DNA of 64,000 nucleotides from Brachynemurus nebulosus (GCA_035578155.1 JAPWDM010000012.1:12406501-12470500), one strand, 5' to 3'. Numbered from the stretch's first letter, positions 20,489-32,470 are shown. Numbers and translations: made by a program. Notes: a model not told the origin generated them from the sequence alone.

Positions 20489-21313
20489 TGTTGCAATCGG
20501 GCCATTTGTTTGGACACAAGTTGTTAACGAGGCCAGTAAACCAAAACAAACAACCAAAAAATATCGACGATTTACTAATGCATACTTTCTGCTGACTCTG
20601 GTAAAAATGACGTGATTATGTGGGTCAAACAATAATATAAAAAGAATTGTAAAACGATAATCGAGGAAAGTAGTCGGGGAGAAGGAACGGAGGGTAGTCA
20701 GAGAGTAGTCAAAAGAAGTAGTCAGAGATAGTAGTCAAAAAGAAGTAGTCAGAGCGATGTAGTCAAAGTAGAGTAGTCGGGGAGAAGGAGCGGAGAAGTC
20801 GGGGAGAAGTCAAGTCAAGTATGGAGCGGTAAAGAGCATTGGAGCTGGTAGCTAGTTGCTAACAAGGGGATGGACTACTCAGGGTAATTTAACATACTCA
20901 AGGTCGTGATTGGGAAGTTTGTTTTGGTGGCCAATAGCAAGAGCTTGTAATTAAACAACGGGAATAACTTGTGTGCAGGTAAGTCCTGATTCTTTCGCTG
21001 TTATTTTAACTTTTGTTTATAAATGTTTACCTGTCTATTTGGGGAACAATTCCTATTTTGTTTTATTGTATTTTATGTCATTAATGTTCCTATTTTGTTT
21101 CTTGTAATTACAATTCATTCATTTTGGTTTTGTTAATAAAATTGTTAAATTGAAACCATTATTTTATTGAGTGAAAAGTGAACACCCTTAAATTCCCGCA
21201 AGTCTACCATAGTGATAAGGAGTTCGAAACCAGGCATTTCTGTGGGGTTTTCAACGCTACCAATAACATCAAGTTACCGCCTACAGAAAAGGTCAGTACG
21301 CCCGTCGATTACA
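20489..21313 (+). mobile_element. Solo LTR, 825 bp, TTAT target duplication
   Basis: Begins TGTTGCAATCGGGCC and ends GTCGATTACA, the TG...CA form of long terminal repeats, and is flanked by TTAT on both sides (20485-20488, 21314-21317). The empty site with a single TTAT is present at about 7353-7366 and 23374-23387. Inside are GTAGTC-rich repeats (20668-20825), a donor-like CAGGTAAGT near 20977 and AATAAA at 21135. No internal retroelement sequence remains, which fits recombination between two LTRs. A 4-bp TSD is common in Gypsy-type elements. I did not recognise the family. Confidence 0.88.
20668..20825 (+). repeat. Imperfect GTAGTC/GGAGAAG tandem repeat in the LTR
   Basis: Purine-rich units such as AGTAGTCAGAG, AAGAAGTAGTC and GTCGGGGAGAAGG recur with variable spacing. 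The region is much richer in G than anything nearby and lies in the first third of the LTR. Confidence 0.75.
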
Positions 21314-21481
21314 TTATATTCGAAACAAATCAATCTTCTATTCTTTTCCAAAAACAAACTGCAAAATTAAAATTTACGTAAATGCAATAATGAAAGAGAT
21401 AAAGCCAAGAAAACGGAAATTATTTAAATTCATAAGTGATGAAGCATGGTTAAATTTAAGTGAAATGGATCATATAGCAAA

Positions 21482-21600
21482 AATTTGTTACCTAACAATT
21501 TAACGAGACAAATTGTCAACTAGCAAAAACGCGACAGCGCACCCGAAACGTTTTTGCGCTGACAATTCTTTGAGCTGAATTGCTTTTAGGCAACAAATTT
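21482..21600. mobile_element. 120-bp MITE, copy 2
   Basis: Inverse of the element at 1904-2023: opens AAATTTGTTACCTAACAATT, contains GCAAAAACGCGACAGCG and TTTTTGCGCTGACAATTC, and closes TTTTAGGCAACAAATTT. The arms pair over about 50 bp. Confidence 0.72.
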
Positions 21601-21801
21601 AAAAGTGACGTTTGAAAGAACTGCACATTTCGATATTTTGTAGATAATTTTGGAGATGAACAATTGAATCTTTTCCAATAAAATGTCCAAACTTACGAAA
21701 CATCCAGTATAATGATCATTGTTACTTATAGTTAGAACTCATCGGATTTCAAAACTATATTACTTTGTATTATATATGTATGTACATGTGGTGCAGCAGT
21801 A

Positions 21802-22316
21802 GGGGAGATCCTTGTACCTGGGGACACTTTCGTTTAAAACTTCATAACTTGAGTAAAAATTAATGTATGACTTCGAATATTGAAAATTCTCTAAGCACAC
21901 AATAACATCTTATACGATATTGTGTTTCATTTTTGCGAAAATTTGCATTAAAAAATAGAGGATATTTGTCCCAAGGTACAATCACAGCTTGTACCTTGGG
22001 ACATCAATGGTTGTACCTTGGAACAAACTATGCAAGCCACTTTAAGCCCTGAAATCAAAATATATATTCTATTTTCTTTTAAGAGCAATAAAAATTGTTT
22101 AGTTTTAATTGCAATCATTTTCATTATAGAAAAAAATGACCATTTTAATTTTTGACGTTTTCTTCATTGGGCTTTGGCCGGGTGATTTTGTGTTTAATTA
22201 GGGAAATCCAGTGATATACGTCAAAATAAATAGTTACGAATGTGTATAATCACTATTTGTGTCTTTAGTCATTTACTCACCGCAAAATACTTCTAGTAAA
22301 ATGAGGATTTATATGG

Positions 22317-22355
<39 letters not shown>

Positions 22356-22527
22356 ACGGCAAAAATGTCAAAGCCTTGCACATAGAAGAAACGAGTCAAA
22401 ATGGCCGACTTCACTGCATGTATTTTGAGTATTTGTATCACTACTAATAATGTTACAATACATTGGTTCTCAAATTATGTGCATGTCCCGAGGTACAAGG
22501 TGTCTTGAGGTACAAGAGGATCTCCCC
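21802..22527 (+). mobile_element. GGGGAGATC-ended element, copy 1, TA TSD
   Basis: Ends GGGGAGATCCTTGTACCTGG and, inverted, GGGGAGATCCTCTTGTACCT. TA flanks both (21800-21801, 22528-22529). Internal words TTGTACCTTGGGAC recur several times in both orientations. The 726-bp body matches the larger copy at 50974-52142 except for a deletion and a poly-A run at 22321-22354. No intact frame. The TA duplication and GGGGAG terminus suggest a pogo-like group. Confidence 0.88.
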
Positions 22528-22944
22528 TACATGCATGGATACGCGATACTCTGAACAGTGCAAAAGAGATGTAGAAGGAGACACACACTGAACCGTACAC
22601 TGCACTCACACCGCCATCTGCTTGCTACCAACCGGCACTGACACCACCACCACCACCACCACCACACCACTGAATGTGGCTGACTGCACGAGCTGAACTG
22701 AAGGAGTAGGTAGCAGCAAACTGATAAAATAAAACAAAATAAACTTTGTACCGAGTACAATATATTCATTTTGTAACTTACAAGTATATTTTCAAAACGG
22801 ATGATAAATTATTCTCAACGCCACATAGAATCAGTTTATACCTACATAGTACATGTGTGTATTGTATATTTTGTAATACTATAGATACAATATCAGTACA
22901 ATGGCATTCTGATTTTAAGAACAGGTAACAGTATTACACCCAAA

Positions 22945-23140
22945 TCTCAACTAATATTATAAATGCAAACGCGAGTTTGTTTGTTTGTTTCGCTCGCACA
23001 CTTCAGCAGCTTAAACAATCGACTTGAAACTTTGTGAAGAGGCAATTGGCAATACGGAGAAGGATATAGGCTACTTTTTATCCCGAGAAAACATCTTATT
23101 CCCGAATGAAAATGTATTTAAAATGAAACAACAGTTGACT
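22945..23140 (+). mobile_element. Helitron 5' end fragment
   Basis: Opens TCTCAACTAATATTATAAAT followed by GCAAACGCGAGTTTGTTTG, the usual 5' form of many insect Helitrons (TC start, CTAATATTATAAA, a purine word, then GTTTGTTTG). It continues with AATCGACTTGAAACTTTGTG and GGCTACTTTTTATCCCGAGA. No Rep/helicase coding sequence and no 3' CTRRT hairpin were found nearby, so only the 5' portion is supported. Confidence 0.72.
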
Positions 23141-23335
23141 ATTTAAAAAAAAAAAAAAGAACAGTCAGAGTCCTTCCGAGGACGGTGTAAACGATGCACC
23201 GCAAAAGGCCCGGCGTTTCTGAAGGTTCCACGCAACTGAATGATTTTGTAAAATCAAAAAATAAAATGTGACCTTTGAATAACGATATTTATTTATTTAA
23301 TGAAATCAAAATTTTATAAAAATAACCCTGTTTCA

Positions 23336-23530
23336 AATACAATTGATCGTGACTCAAAGTTAAAAAATTAAATAATTCTTATATTCAAAACAAATCAATC
23401 TTCTATTCTTTTCTATAAACAAACTACAAATCTAAAATTTACGTAAGTGCAATTATCAAAAATATAAAGCCAAGAAAATGGAAATTATTTAATTTCATAA
23501 GTGATGAAGCATGGTTAAATTTAAGTGAAA
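23336..23530 (+). repeat. Segment shared with the Harbinger interior
   Basis: Matches about 7320-7515 through AAATTAAATAATTCTTATAT, TCTTCTATTCTTTTCT, AAATTTACGTAA and GATGAAGCATGGTTAAATTT. It lies directly left of MITE copy B and has the empty site for the solo LTR. Confidence 0.72.
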
Positions 23531-23541
23531 TAAACCAAATA

Positions 23542-23996
23542 CCATGTGAGTTTTTTGAGAGTTGCCATTATTATTATAACCAAATTTTTATGATAGAAAT
23601 GGTACTGGAAAAGGTTCTTTTCTTGGATGTAATGGAAATGTAACCAAGAAAAACACTATCGGTTGAAGTAGCCTCAAGTACATATGCATATTTTTACCGC
23701 CTAACGTACAAATTAAAGAAAAATTAAAAAATTAAACTTCGAGTAAAGAAATTTTTTTTGCTCATTTATGTTGTTAATTAATGCATTAGATCAGTTTTAT
23801 CGAAAAATTAATACATAGTCCCATTTAAAAATCTATAAGTTTGTACCATAGCTCGAAAACCATAAAAGCTATAAAGCTCCTGACTATAGCAATCGGTTGT
23901 CCCCGTTGATATCTACAACTCTTATTTGAACAATTTTTCGATTAAATCAAGGATTTGGCTGTAATAAAAATGGCAACTCTCGATAAACTCACACAG
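23542..23996. mobile_element. 450-bp TA-flanked MITE, copy B
   Basis: Starts CCATGTGAGTTTTTTGAGAG after TA (23540-23541) and ends, inverted, CTGTGTGAGTTTATCGAGAG. The TA on the right is displaced by one base. The uninterrupted sequence around 23839 gives the empty site for the hAT insertion in copy A. Confidence 0.85.
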
Positions 23997-24229
23997 TTAA
24001 TGTATTACAGTATTTGTTTAAAAATATGTAGTTTATTTGAAATGTATCCAAATTTTTATATTATTCTAAAAACTATATTTACTTTTATCAATTAAACTAT
24101 TACGATTGTATCTATAGAAAGATTTTTTTTAAGACTGAAGATAATAAAATAATGCTTTGCATCTACCGTTAGTCAAGAGCGATTTACCTCTCCAGTAATT
24201 TTATCCATCAAATTTCTAAAGTAACAAGA

Positions 24230-25135
24230 TCACAGCAGATCTATACCAAAAACAGTGAGATTACAGTGGTTCTATATCAAAGATAGCAAGGTAGTAACGT
24301 TACCAAAAGTTCTGTACCAAAAGTAGTAGGGTTACAGTGGTTCTGTACCAGAAGCAGTAAGGTTACAGTGGTACTGTAACAAAAGTAGTAAAGTTACAGT
24401 GGTTCTGTAACAAGAGTAGTAAAGTTGCAGCGGTTCTGTAACAAAAGTAGTAAAGTTACAGTGGTACTGTAACAAAAGTAGTAAAGTTACAGCGGTTTTG
24501 TAACAAAAGTAGTAAAGTTACAGTGGTACTGCAACAAAAGTAGTAAAGTTACAATGGTTCTGTAACAAAAGTAGTAAAGTTACAGTGTTACTGTAACAAA
24601 AGTAGTAAGGTTACAGTGGTTCTGTACCAGAAGCAGTAAGTTACAGTGGTACTGTAACAAAAGTAGTAAAGTTACAGTGGTTCTGTAACAAGAGTAGTAA
24701 AGTTGCAGCGGTTCTGTAACAAAAGTAGTAAAGTTACAGTGGTACTGTAACAAATCTAGTAAAGTTACAGCGGTTCTGTAACAAAAGTAGTAAAGTTACA
24801 GTGGTACTGTAACAAAAGTAGTAAAGTTACAGTGGTTCTGTAACAAGAGATAGTAAAGTTACAGCGGTTCTGTAACAAAAGTAGTAAAGTTACAGTGGTA
24901 CTGTAACAAAAGTAGTAAAGTTACAGCGGTTCTGTAACAAAAGTAGTAAAGTTACAGTGGCACTGTAACAAAAGTAGTAAAGTTACAGTGGTTCTGTAAC
25001 AAAAGTAGTAAAGTTACAGTGGTACTGTAACAAAAGTAGTAAAGTTACAGTGGTTCCGTAACAAAAGTAGTAAAGTTACAGCGGTTCTGTAACAAGAGTT
25101 GTAAAGTCTGTAACAAGAGTAGTAAGGTTATCGTG
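24230..25135 (+). repeat. 31-bp minisatellite, about 28 units, with 279-bp higher-order period
   Basis: The unit reads GTWCTGTAAC-AAAAGTAGTAAA-GTTACAGYG, 31 bases. Units alternate partly between GTTCTG and GTACTG starts. Variant units TTCTGTACCAGAAGCAGTAA (24341, 24620) and those with AAGAGTAG...GTTGCAG (about 24401, 24680) recur exactly 279 bases, nine units, apart. Each unit holds the pair CTGTAAC/GTTACAG, which can fold into a 7-8 bp stem with a 12-base loop. The outer units are more diverged. The 31-bp period does not keep a reading frame. Confidence 0.95.
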
Positions 25136-25139
25136 ATAC

Positions 25140-26875
25140 CAAAAGATTTACGAAAACGAAACAGAAATCGCATATGAATGTGCGTTTTTTCATTATGCCG
25201 GTAACCTTGTTGAATAACCCCAATCCCATAAGGATCTACTATTTGTTTAGAAACACTATATCGTTACCATGTAAGTCATTCGATCCCTGACTGTGTAAAT
25301 GTAAAATTAGCAAAATGCATTAAATTGTTATATACTATTGTACGAATTTTGCAGCATTAAAAAAGCTGTATAAATTAATTTATCGTTAAAACCCGACGCT
25401 GTGGCACGCTAGTCGATAATAGAACTCACATTTTTGCTTTGTCAACCCCCAAAAAAAAATTTAATACAAAATTTACTTTTAACTTTTATTCAAAAACAGA
25501 AAAATTTAAAGTAATGAATCGAATATTAGGTACATTTTCAACGAAAATTTCAATTCATTTTAAATATTCATTTGCATATATCTTTTGATATACATATATC
25601 GTAATACAATTGTGGTATATAGCGATATATAGCAAAATGAACTAGCAATCTACACAGATATATATTATATATGTACATATATCCAATGTTAGCTGGAATA
25701 TTATATTATAAAATGTATATATATCGCTCCTGACTGAGCTGACTGGTAAAATTATTCCACTTTTACCAACGCTACAACTGCAATTTATTATTTAAACGTG
25801 GAAAAGCTTTCAACGAAAGAACTTTCTATACATAGACGGAAATATCATAGAAGCCATTGCATGTGTCTCACTTGTAGAGGTAGGTATATCTAATATATTA
25901 ATATTGTTCGAGTTTGAATCTGAATCGTACACGTAATTTTTTTGGTAAACGGGCGTGTATAGGAGTTCGGAGGGTGATTGGGAACAAGACCACTAGCTTC
26001 TTTTGATTACTGTAATTGCTAGCTTACAGTTTCACAATGATTGTATAATATTTCAGTTAAAAATTTGTTAAATAGAAATTAAAAATTAAAAGTCAATACT
26101 GAAATAGCGCTAGGATTAGGTTATTAAAAGTTGTTTCGTAACTCATTTAAATTCAAAAGAATGGTAAATTTGAAAACTTAGATCTTTTATTTATTATTTT
26201 TTACAGATGATTTGTATATTTGTCCAAATTAACAGCTGAATTGGATAATCAATATCCAAGCAATATAAATAGAATCGCCTGATAGGTCAGTAGGGACGGA
26301 AAGGGCTGTATGGAAACAACTAAATGGTGATGTACCAGAGCTAACCAACGTTTAAAAAATAAATCAATATAATTCATAATGTATACTTATATTTTTTTCG
26401 GCTTTAATTACTTCATGAATAAAATTTCTTTTTAAAGTAATGATATTTTTTGTTTAGTTTACATTTTACTAGCTAAAAAAAAAAAAAAAAAAAAATATTG
26501 ATCCACTGATAATATCATTTAATAAACAAACTTGGTAGCCATTTTGTTATTTTCTATTGACTCTTTCCCCTCCATTCAATCCTAAATACTCCTAAATGCG
26601 GGGTGAATTGAAGCACCTAATTTTTTAATTTTTTTAACTAAATAAAAAAGGAAGTCGATTTCAAAAATCGTAAAAATTAAAAATTAGTTACCGCAAACAA
26701 AATTCTTATGAAAATCGGATGTCAAGTTCAAAACTGTTCCGTTTCAGCCATTTTACGGCAGTCTGAAAATATTTCCTACAATCACTGGAAATTTTTTAGT
26801 GTTACCCTGCGATTTTGTAAGTTATATATATTCGAAAAATAAACAAAGACACTGGTTTTTTCAATTTCAAATATT
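25140..26875. other. AT-rich non-coding stretch
   Basis: I see TATATAT-type simple sequence near 25600-25720 and a 22-base A run at about 26475-26496, but no gene and no bounded element. Confidence 0.35.
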
Positions 26876-26985
26876 GGATCGTTGGTGTAATGGCGAACAC
26901 ACCTGGCTAGTTACCGGGAAATCGTGGGTTCGATTCCCGGCCGATCCGGATAATTTTTTCAATCACTTTGTGATTTCTAATTTAA
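26876..26985 (+). repeat. tRNA-Thr-derived SINE, or decayed tRNA-Thr(AGT)
   Basis: Bases 26876-26948 fold as a tRNA: acceptor GGATCGT/CCGATCC (6 of 7 pairs), D arm GTGT/ACAC, anticodon stem CCTGG/CCGGG with loop CTAGTTA (anticodon AGT, Thr), and T arm TTCGATT with two weak outer pairs. A box TTGGTGTAATGG is at 26882 and a consensus B box GGTTCGATTCC at 26927. The downstream TTTTTTCAATCACTTTGTGA is shared with the inverted tRNA-like copy at 46.7 kb and the fragment at 3.5 kb, which argues for a SINE over a lone tRNA gene. Confidence 0.72.
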
Positions 26986-26989
26986 AAAC

Positions 26990-29340
26990 ACTGGTATAAA
27001 CAAAATTTTCGTTGGAACTCCTGTAACTCGGAAACCCAGCAGGGCTTAATTTTAACCCAAAAAAAGGGCAGAACGACGTTCTGGCACCTCCTAGGGTTTT
27101 TTTTTTATTTTGCTCAATGTTTCTATGAAAACTGATTTATTCGTTTTATAAAGCCGTTTTACCACAAGTTTCCAAAGCTTGGAGTTTGTCACTTTCGGGA
27201 GAGCTTATGATTGAGAAGAGTGCAAAATGTGTAGGTATGAGTAAAACCAAGGTGATAATTGAAAACCAAATGAAACATCTGAAACAATCGATCTATTTAG
27301 TCCCACTGTCTTTTATTTACGTATTTTCGCATCGAACTTGAATCCACATCTCAACAATATGATTTTTCTATATAAATAATAGGTTTTTTTCTTTTCAGTA
27401 TTATGAAATCTATGTGTATGTAATGTACGAGTATATATACACACATCTCACTCAAATACATTTAAAAATGATATTATTTCTTTCTTTTTCATCTACATTT
27501 TTCATTTATCCATCTAGAGATTTTTCACCGAAGTATGTACCTCTACCTGCTGCTACATATACCTCCAACGCTGCAACGATGGAACGATAGACACTACTTC
27601 TCACCCATTCGGTGTCTTTTTTCCCATTCTTTTTTTCGATTTCCTTTTTTGGTTTTATTTGTTACCTTTTTGTGTGCCTGCTCAATGCGCAGTTGACACA
27701 TATTATACTATACCTACCATTTTTACCAGTTCAGTGTAGCTTTTCTCGAAGCGGCACCAAAAAGGAATAATACAAGTAAATTTTTTGCACCTACTGCACC
27801 AAAACGTACCAAAATGAACACTACTTGTCGTTGTTGTTTTTACCGATGTCGCACCATCTCTTTTTTGTTTGATGTCCCGTTTCTTTTTTACTTAAAAATT
27901 AATGTCGCCATATTACTTACGCTTGTGTATAGGTTTTTTCCAGAGGTGTAAGCCAGTAAATCATAAAAACCGTATTAAAATTTATTAATATTTTATAGTT
28001 TTTTATGTTAGCAAAAACTTGGAAACACTCTTAATTCGAGTTGCAACGAAAAAAAGTAGGTACAAGATATAAAAGTGTTTTCACTTAGCAAAAACGTTGG
28101 ATCAACTTAATGTGAACGGTTATAAAACAGCCATAATTTGACAATTTAGGACATGGTGATTGGTCTGGATTGTCGAAAGACTTTTTAATATTTTTGAAGA
28201 GTTAATACATTAATTTTCTTGTGTTTAACTTCTCTAACTTGCGATTGAAATATTGCTAAGTTAATATCTTAAAGTACCCAATCTCTAGGTACCGAGTTTC
28301 TTCGTACGGGTCAGGACCGTACTTATTTCAATAAAATTTTGCAACTAAACTACGTTAAATTAGGCACATCTGAATGAATATAATTGGTCAAAAATTACAT
28401 TTTTCACCATTTAGAATACTAACAGAATTTTTTATTTGACGAAAGTAAGAAAATTCAAAAAATCGGAAAAATTTTTTGTAAAATATATTGAAAAGTTGTT
28501 GAATATTTAGACGGTCCACTATAATATCTAAGACGTACGTATTTACTAAGATTTTTTATTGTTGAAAAACAAATTTTAACAAGCAACTATACTTCTATCT
28601 CTCAAAATTGAAAACAATAAAAAAAGATGAATTTATTTAATTTAAATGACATGTCACATAAATCACATACATAATATAAACAAAAATACTTTTGATAGTC
28701 AATTAAAATTACAGTGGCACTTTTCAATTATGCAGGTAATAAATAACAGAAAAAAAGGATGTTTACATAAAATACGTATAAATAATATTTTGATACACAT
28801 ATGTATGTGTGTGTATGTAACTTGTGTACGTTGTTTTTATGAAAATATTTTGAACTTTTAGTTACATTGAGTGCAATATGTGTACCTGCATATGCTAAAG
28901 ACGAAACTGTCTGATCCGAAGGAAATCCGATATCTGCTAATCTCATACGCTCAAAAAAAGTATACAGGGTGTAAAATTAATAACACTCGTCCTCTTGAAG
29001 GATGACTCATAGCACCCTGTGGACTTTGAAATCTCAGGAATTTTTTCAAAGTTAATAGTTTGAGAAAATCGCAAACTGACTGGCTACATGATGTTTCAAA
29101 ATTTTTCTAAGTACGTCCCTGACTTAATTATGTATGAATATCTTCTTAATATCAAAGGTATTGGGATCTGTCGAATGACGATATGACATCTGGTGTTGAA
29201 AAATCAGACTATTCTGAACTTGTAGACTATTCTGGACTATACTGAATTTTTTAGATCTGAAAATACATACAATTGATTTAATTTTTCCATTCATTTACAG
29301 TTCTCCAGTTATTTTATGACGTTTGATATTTAAATTTCAC
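26990..29340. other. Non-coding stretch, no recognised feature
   Basis: No gene is visible. Bases 27490-27860 are somewhat less AT-biased. TACAGGGTGTAAAATTAAT near 28972 resembles the ends of many insect repeats, but I could not find its partner. Confidence 0.35.
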
Positions 29341-29346
29341 GTTTGT

Positions 29347-29500
29347 ATACACTGGTAAAAAAATATGTATTATTACAATAAAAAATATGGTAATTTTTTA
29401 CAATAGGTGTCTTGAAAATTACAATGTATTAGTAAATTTAAATAATTTTGTTGTAAAATATGAAATTTTGTGTAAAAATAAATTTTCCCAGTGATTTTAA
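29347..29500. mobile_element. Possible small MITE (CACTGGTAAAA ends)
   Basis: Left CACTGGTAAAAAAATA and right, inverted, CACTGGGAAAATTTATTTTT may be terminal repeats. ATTAC/GTAAT words fill the next 330 bases (to about 29820). No TSD was identified, and the AT content makes chance similarity possible. Confidence 0.35.
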
Positions 29501-29829
29501 ATACTTTGATACTAAAATTACATATAAAAGTGGTATTTGACATGCTAAAATAGTAAAATTACATTTCGAAACGAAAATTTACTGTATTTGTATGTAAATT
29601 ACCGGTCTTTTGGATGTAAATTACCGGTATCACGTGATTGATTCTTCGTAGTTGACGACGTCAGTTGAGTTGACAATGTAATTTTACATGTCGTACGTAA
29701 TTAATTTACATTGAGTGGTGTAAAATTACATCCGAAATGTAAGGTAAAACATTCCACAATGTAATTTTACATAGAAAAATGTTCTAAACATTTCGAAATA
29801 TAATTTTACAATATTTAATGTTGGCAATT

Positions 29830-30570
29830 AAATGCCAATCACGCATTTTTTTTTATATTTTAACCACATTTTAAATGTTTTACAAATATCAAATTTTCTC
29901 TTCTTTAACAAAATTCCTTTGCTACGAACTTGTGTCAACCCAAATACAAACAGTTCTAATATTTATCATTTTTTTTTAATATACCACTGGTTACTATATA
30001 TAAAACTAATGTTAACGCACTTTTTTGTCAGCCATTTTTCTGAAGTTCCTCCTTTTGGACAGATCCCAATACTTAAAATAATTTTATTAACTAAAATTCA
30101 ATTTTGTAAGCATGTTTAGGTCGTAAACGTGTTTCCCAGATTTTTTTTTAAAAAACAGAAAATTTACCTTACAAACATCAGATGGTCAGAGCCGGATTAA
30201 AAAAAAATTAAGGACCACTTTTTTGACCCAGCATCAAATTTTTTCTATTAAAAACAGATTTGGTTCAAATTTATTGGCGAATATTAATTATATGGATGAG
30301 ATCTACCCACAGTTTTCGTAGCGAGACTCATATACTTTACACCCTATATATACGCCACGGTACTGAAGTGCTTCTTTTGATCCCTCGTGTGAATTGTTGC
30401 CCTCGAGTCTTTACAGGCCCTTTGGCAACAAATTTCACACTTTGAATCAAAAGTCACACTTTAGTCCCCTGGTGGAATAATAATAATGGAGTTTAACGCC
30501 CGTTTTTCAAACAACATTCTAGAACAGGCGTCACCCACATCATTATTTTTCGAAGTCCAAATCAATATAA
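29830..30570. other. AT-rich non-coding stretch
   Basis: Short frames only. Nothing recognisable. Confidence 0.35.
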
Positions 30571-30573
30571 GCA

Positions 30574-30634
30574 TAGCCGGCCGAGGAGTTCGAATCCTCG
30601 ACCTATATCAGTCGGCAAGTGCCAGTGCCTATGG
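30574..30634 (+). repeat. tRNA-like fragment (B box only)
   Basis: GCCGAGGAGTTCGAATCCTC has the form of a T arm with a GTTCGAATCC B box, with good stem pairing (GAGGA/TCCTC). No A box or anticodon arm precedes it. A second SINE family or a decayed tRNA 3' half would explain it. Confidence 0.35.
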
Positions 30635-30636
30635 TA

Positions 30637-31645
30637 GAGGTAAGTGAGGTAAAGTGGGAAACTTATTTTTGGAGCTCCGTTGATTGAACAAAAGTGATTA
30701 TTTTTCCTTATTTAAAATTTCTATAGTAAAGAGAATTCAATAAGCTATCTTTTGCCTAAGATACCAACTAAAAATATTGATTTTCTTTTGAGTTACCGAG
30801 CTTTGACCGACCATGTGCAAAATGGTCAAAATTGAAAATCGTGGGGTAAAGTGGGGAACTTTAAAAAACAGTACAAACTCAACGCAAATTATGTAGCAAA
30901 GTTATTATATCTATATTTCAAGGCAAAAAAGGTTCAAAGAATACAGAATACATAGTAAGTATAGAAAAAAAAAAACAATTTTTGCTGAGAAAAAAAAAAT
31001 GAAAAAATGCCTTAATTGATTTTCGAGCTTCGATGCGTTTATTTGCCAAATGTTTTTCAGCTGCTTCTTGCAATTTGATTTAGATTTGCGAATTGTTAAA
31101 AAATCTTGTTTTCACGCCATGCGTACGATATTTTATATTTTGGTAGCCGAAAAAACCGGAATGAAGTGGAAATTTTGAGGTTAGAGGGACATAAATACAT
31201 TCACAACACTCTTTTAAAACATAAACAATGAATCGACAACATTTGAACGCAAAACGACGCCTCAATAGTGATTTTTGACATTTCCCACTTTACCCCAACA
31301 CCACATTTTGCGAAAATGTAAGCGTTATTATTTTACAATGTATAAATTACACGAACGCTTATGCATTATCAAAATCAAGACTACAAAGAATACTTTGAGT
31401 GTATTTACAATCTCTTTGTCTCTAAAACTAGTGAAAAAAACGATATTGAAACGATGGGAAATGAAATTTACGATTCGCTTCAAAACTTTGACAAGTGTCA
31501 AAGAGAACATGAACACATATGCATGTGTGGGTATACCATAAAGATTAGTTTCTGGTCATTAATAACAGATAACAGTAGCGCATGACATCTGTACTTTGAC
31601 AGTTTACCCGAAAAGTGTCATTTCCCATTTTACCCCACTTACCTC
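30637..31645. mobile_element. 1.0-kb element with GAGGTAAGTG ends, TA TSD
   Basis: Ends GAGGTAAGTGAGGTAAAGTG and, inverted, GAGGTAAGTGGGGTAAAATG. TA flanks both sides (30635-30636, 31646-31647). Internal GTGGGGTAAAGTGGGGAAC (about 30840) and TTTCCCACTTTACCCC (about 31280) repeat the terminal motif. Several short frames overlap 31275-31585, but none is recognisable. Confidence 0.82.
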
Positions 31646-31647
31646 TA

Positions 31648-32466
31648 TATATTTTTTAATAATACAAAAAATTATTGAAATTACTGTAAGTAATTTATCA
31701 TAATTAAAAACAATTATATATTTCGCTCATAATTTTCATTAGCAAATTTTCCTTAATTACATTTAAAAATTTAATATTTTGAATAAGGAAATTTTCTTCC
31801 ACCCGTACCTAATTACAATGGAGAAAAAAATTTCCTTGAAATTATAACGAGCCTTGTACCTCACGGACAAATCTTAGCATCAGTAAACAGACTATAGACA
31901 AAAAACAGCAAGGATAGATACACCAGCGTAAGGATAACCATCAATCCTTTAAAACAATATCATTAATTACATGTGACACTTTGTTCAACAAAGTTCCCCC
32001 GCCCCCAACAGCCCCCCTGAACTCCTTCCTATCAAATGAATAAATGAATGTCTTTGGATAAAGTTTCAAGTCAAAGCCATACACTATAGTTAAGTTTACG
32101 AGCAAGAAGACACAGTCTAAACGCACATCAGATGAGCGAGATGTACGAAAAGTTTTTAAGTGAAACTTTTGTGTGATATCATTGTTGGAAGATCTCGTGT
32201 TTGGTTTTTGGGCTAACACTGAAAGATGAATTGAAATAAGTTTGGTAATTATGCATAGAAAGATAGATATATATCTTGGCCTAACATAGACAAATAGATA
32301 ACATAACGAAATCGTACAGGTTGACAGGATTTATTCCTTTTTGTTTTCTTGGAAATTATAATATGTATTATATATTAATTTATCTTGTGATGCATGATGA
32401 AGAGTCACTGTGATGGTAAAAAGTTTGGATATAATTTTGTCCTTCAAAAAAAATTGTGAGTGGACT
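31648..32466. other. AT-rich non-coding stretch
   Basis: No gene or bounded repeat was recognised. Confidence 0.35.
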
Positions 32467-32470
32467 TTAA

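Larger units (their letters stand above)
20445..21475 (+). repeat. Harbinger-internal segment, third locus, split by a solo LTR
   Basis: The pieces 20445-20488 and 21318-21475 match a segment internal to the Harbinger copies (about 7320-7515 and its inverse near 11815-12005) and another at 23336-23530. Shared blocks are AAATTAAATAATTCTTAT, AATCTTCTATTCTTTTC, GAGATAAAGCCAA and GATGAAGCATGGTTAAATTT. No Harbinger TIR flanks it here, so it may be an older repeat captured by Harbinger, or a decayed relative. Confidence 0.7.

Noticed and set aside
22321..22354. Poly-A run as the tail of a retroposed gene
   Set aside because: It lies in the middle of a TIR-bounded DNA element, and the homologous T-run at 51171-51180 in the other copy is shorter. 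This is simple-sequence expansion.
24230..25135. Evenly spaced 31-bp units resembling a CRISPR array
   Set aside because: The units are contiguous with no unique spacers, there are no cas genes, and the genome is eukaryotic. It is a minisatellite.
26876..26948. A functional tRNA-Thr gene
   Set aside because: The fold is good, but the acceptor and T stems have mismatches and the 3' flank is shared with other tRNA-like copies, so a SINE is the better explanation. Not fully excluded.
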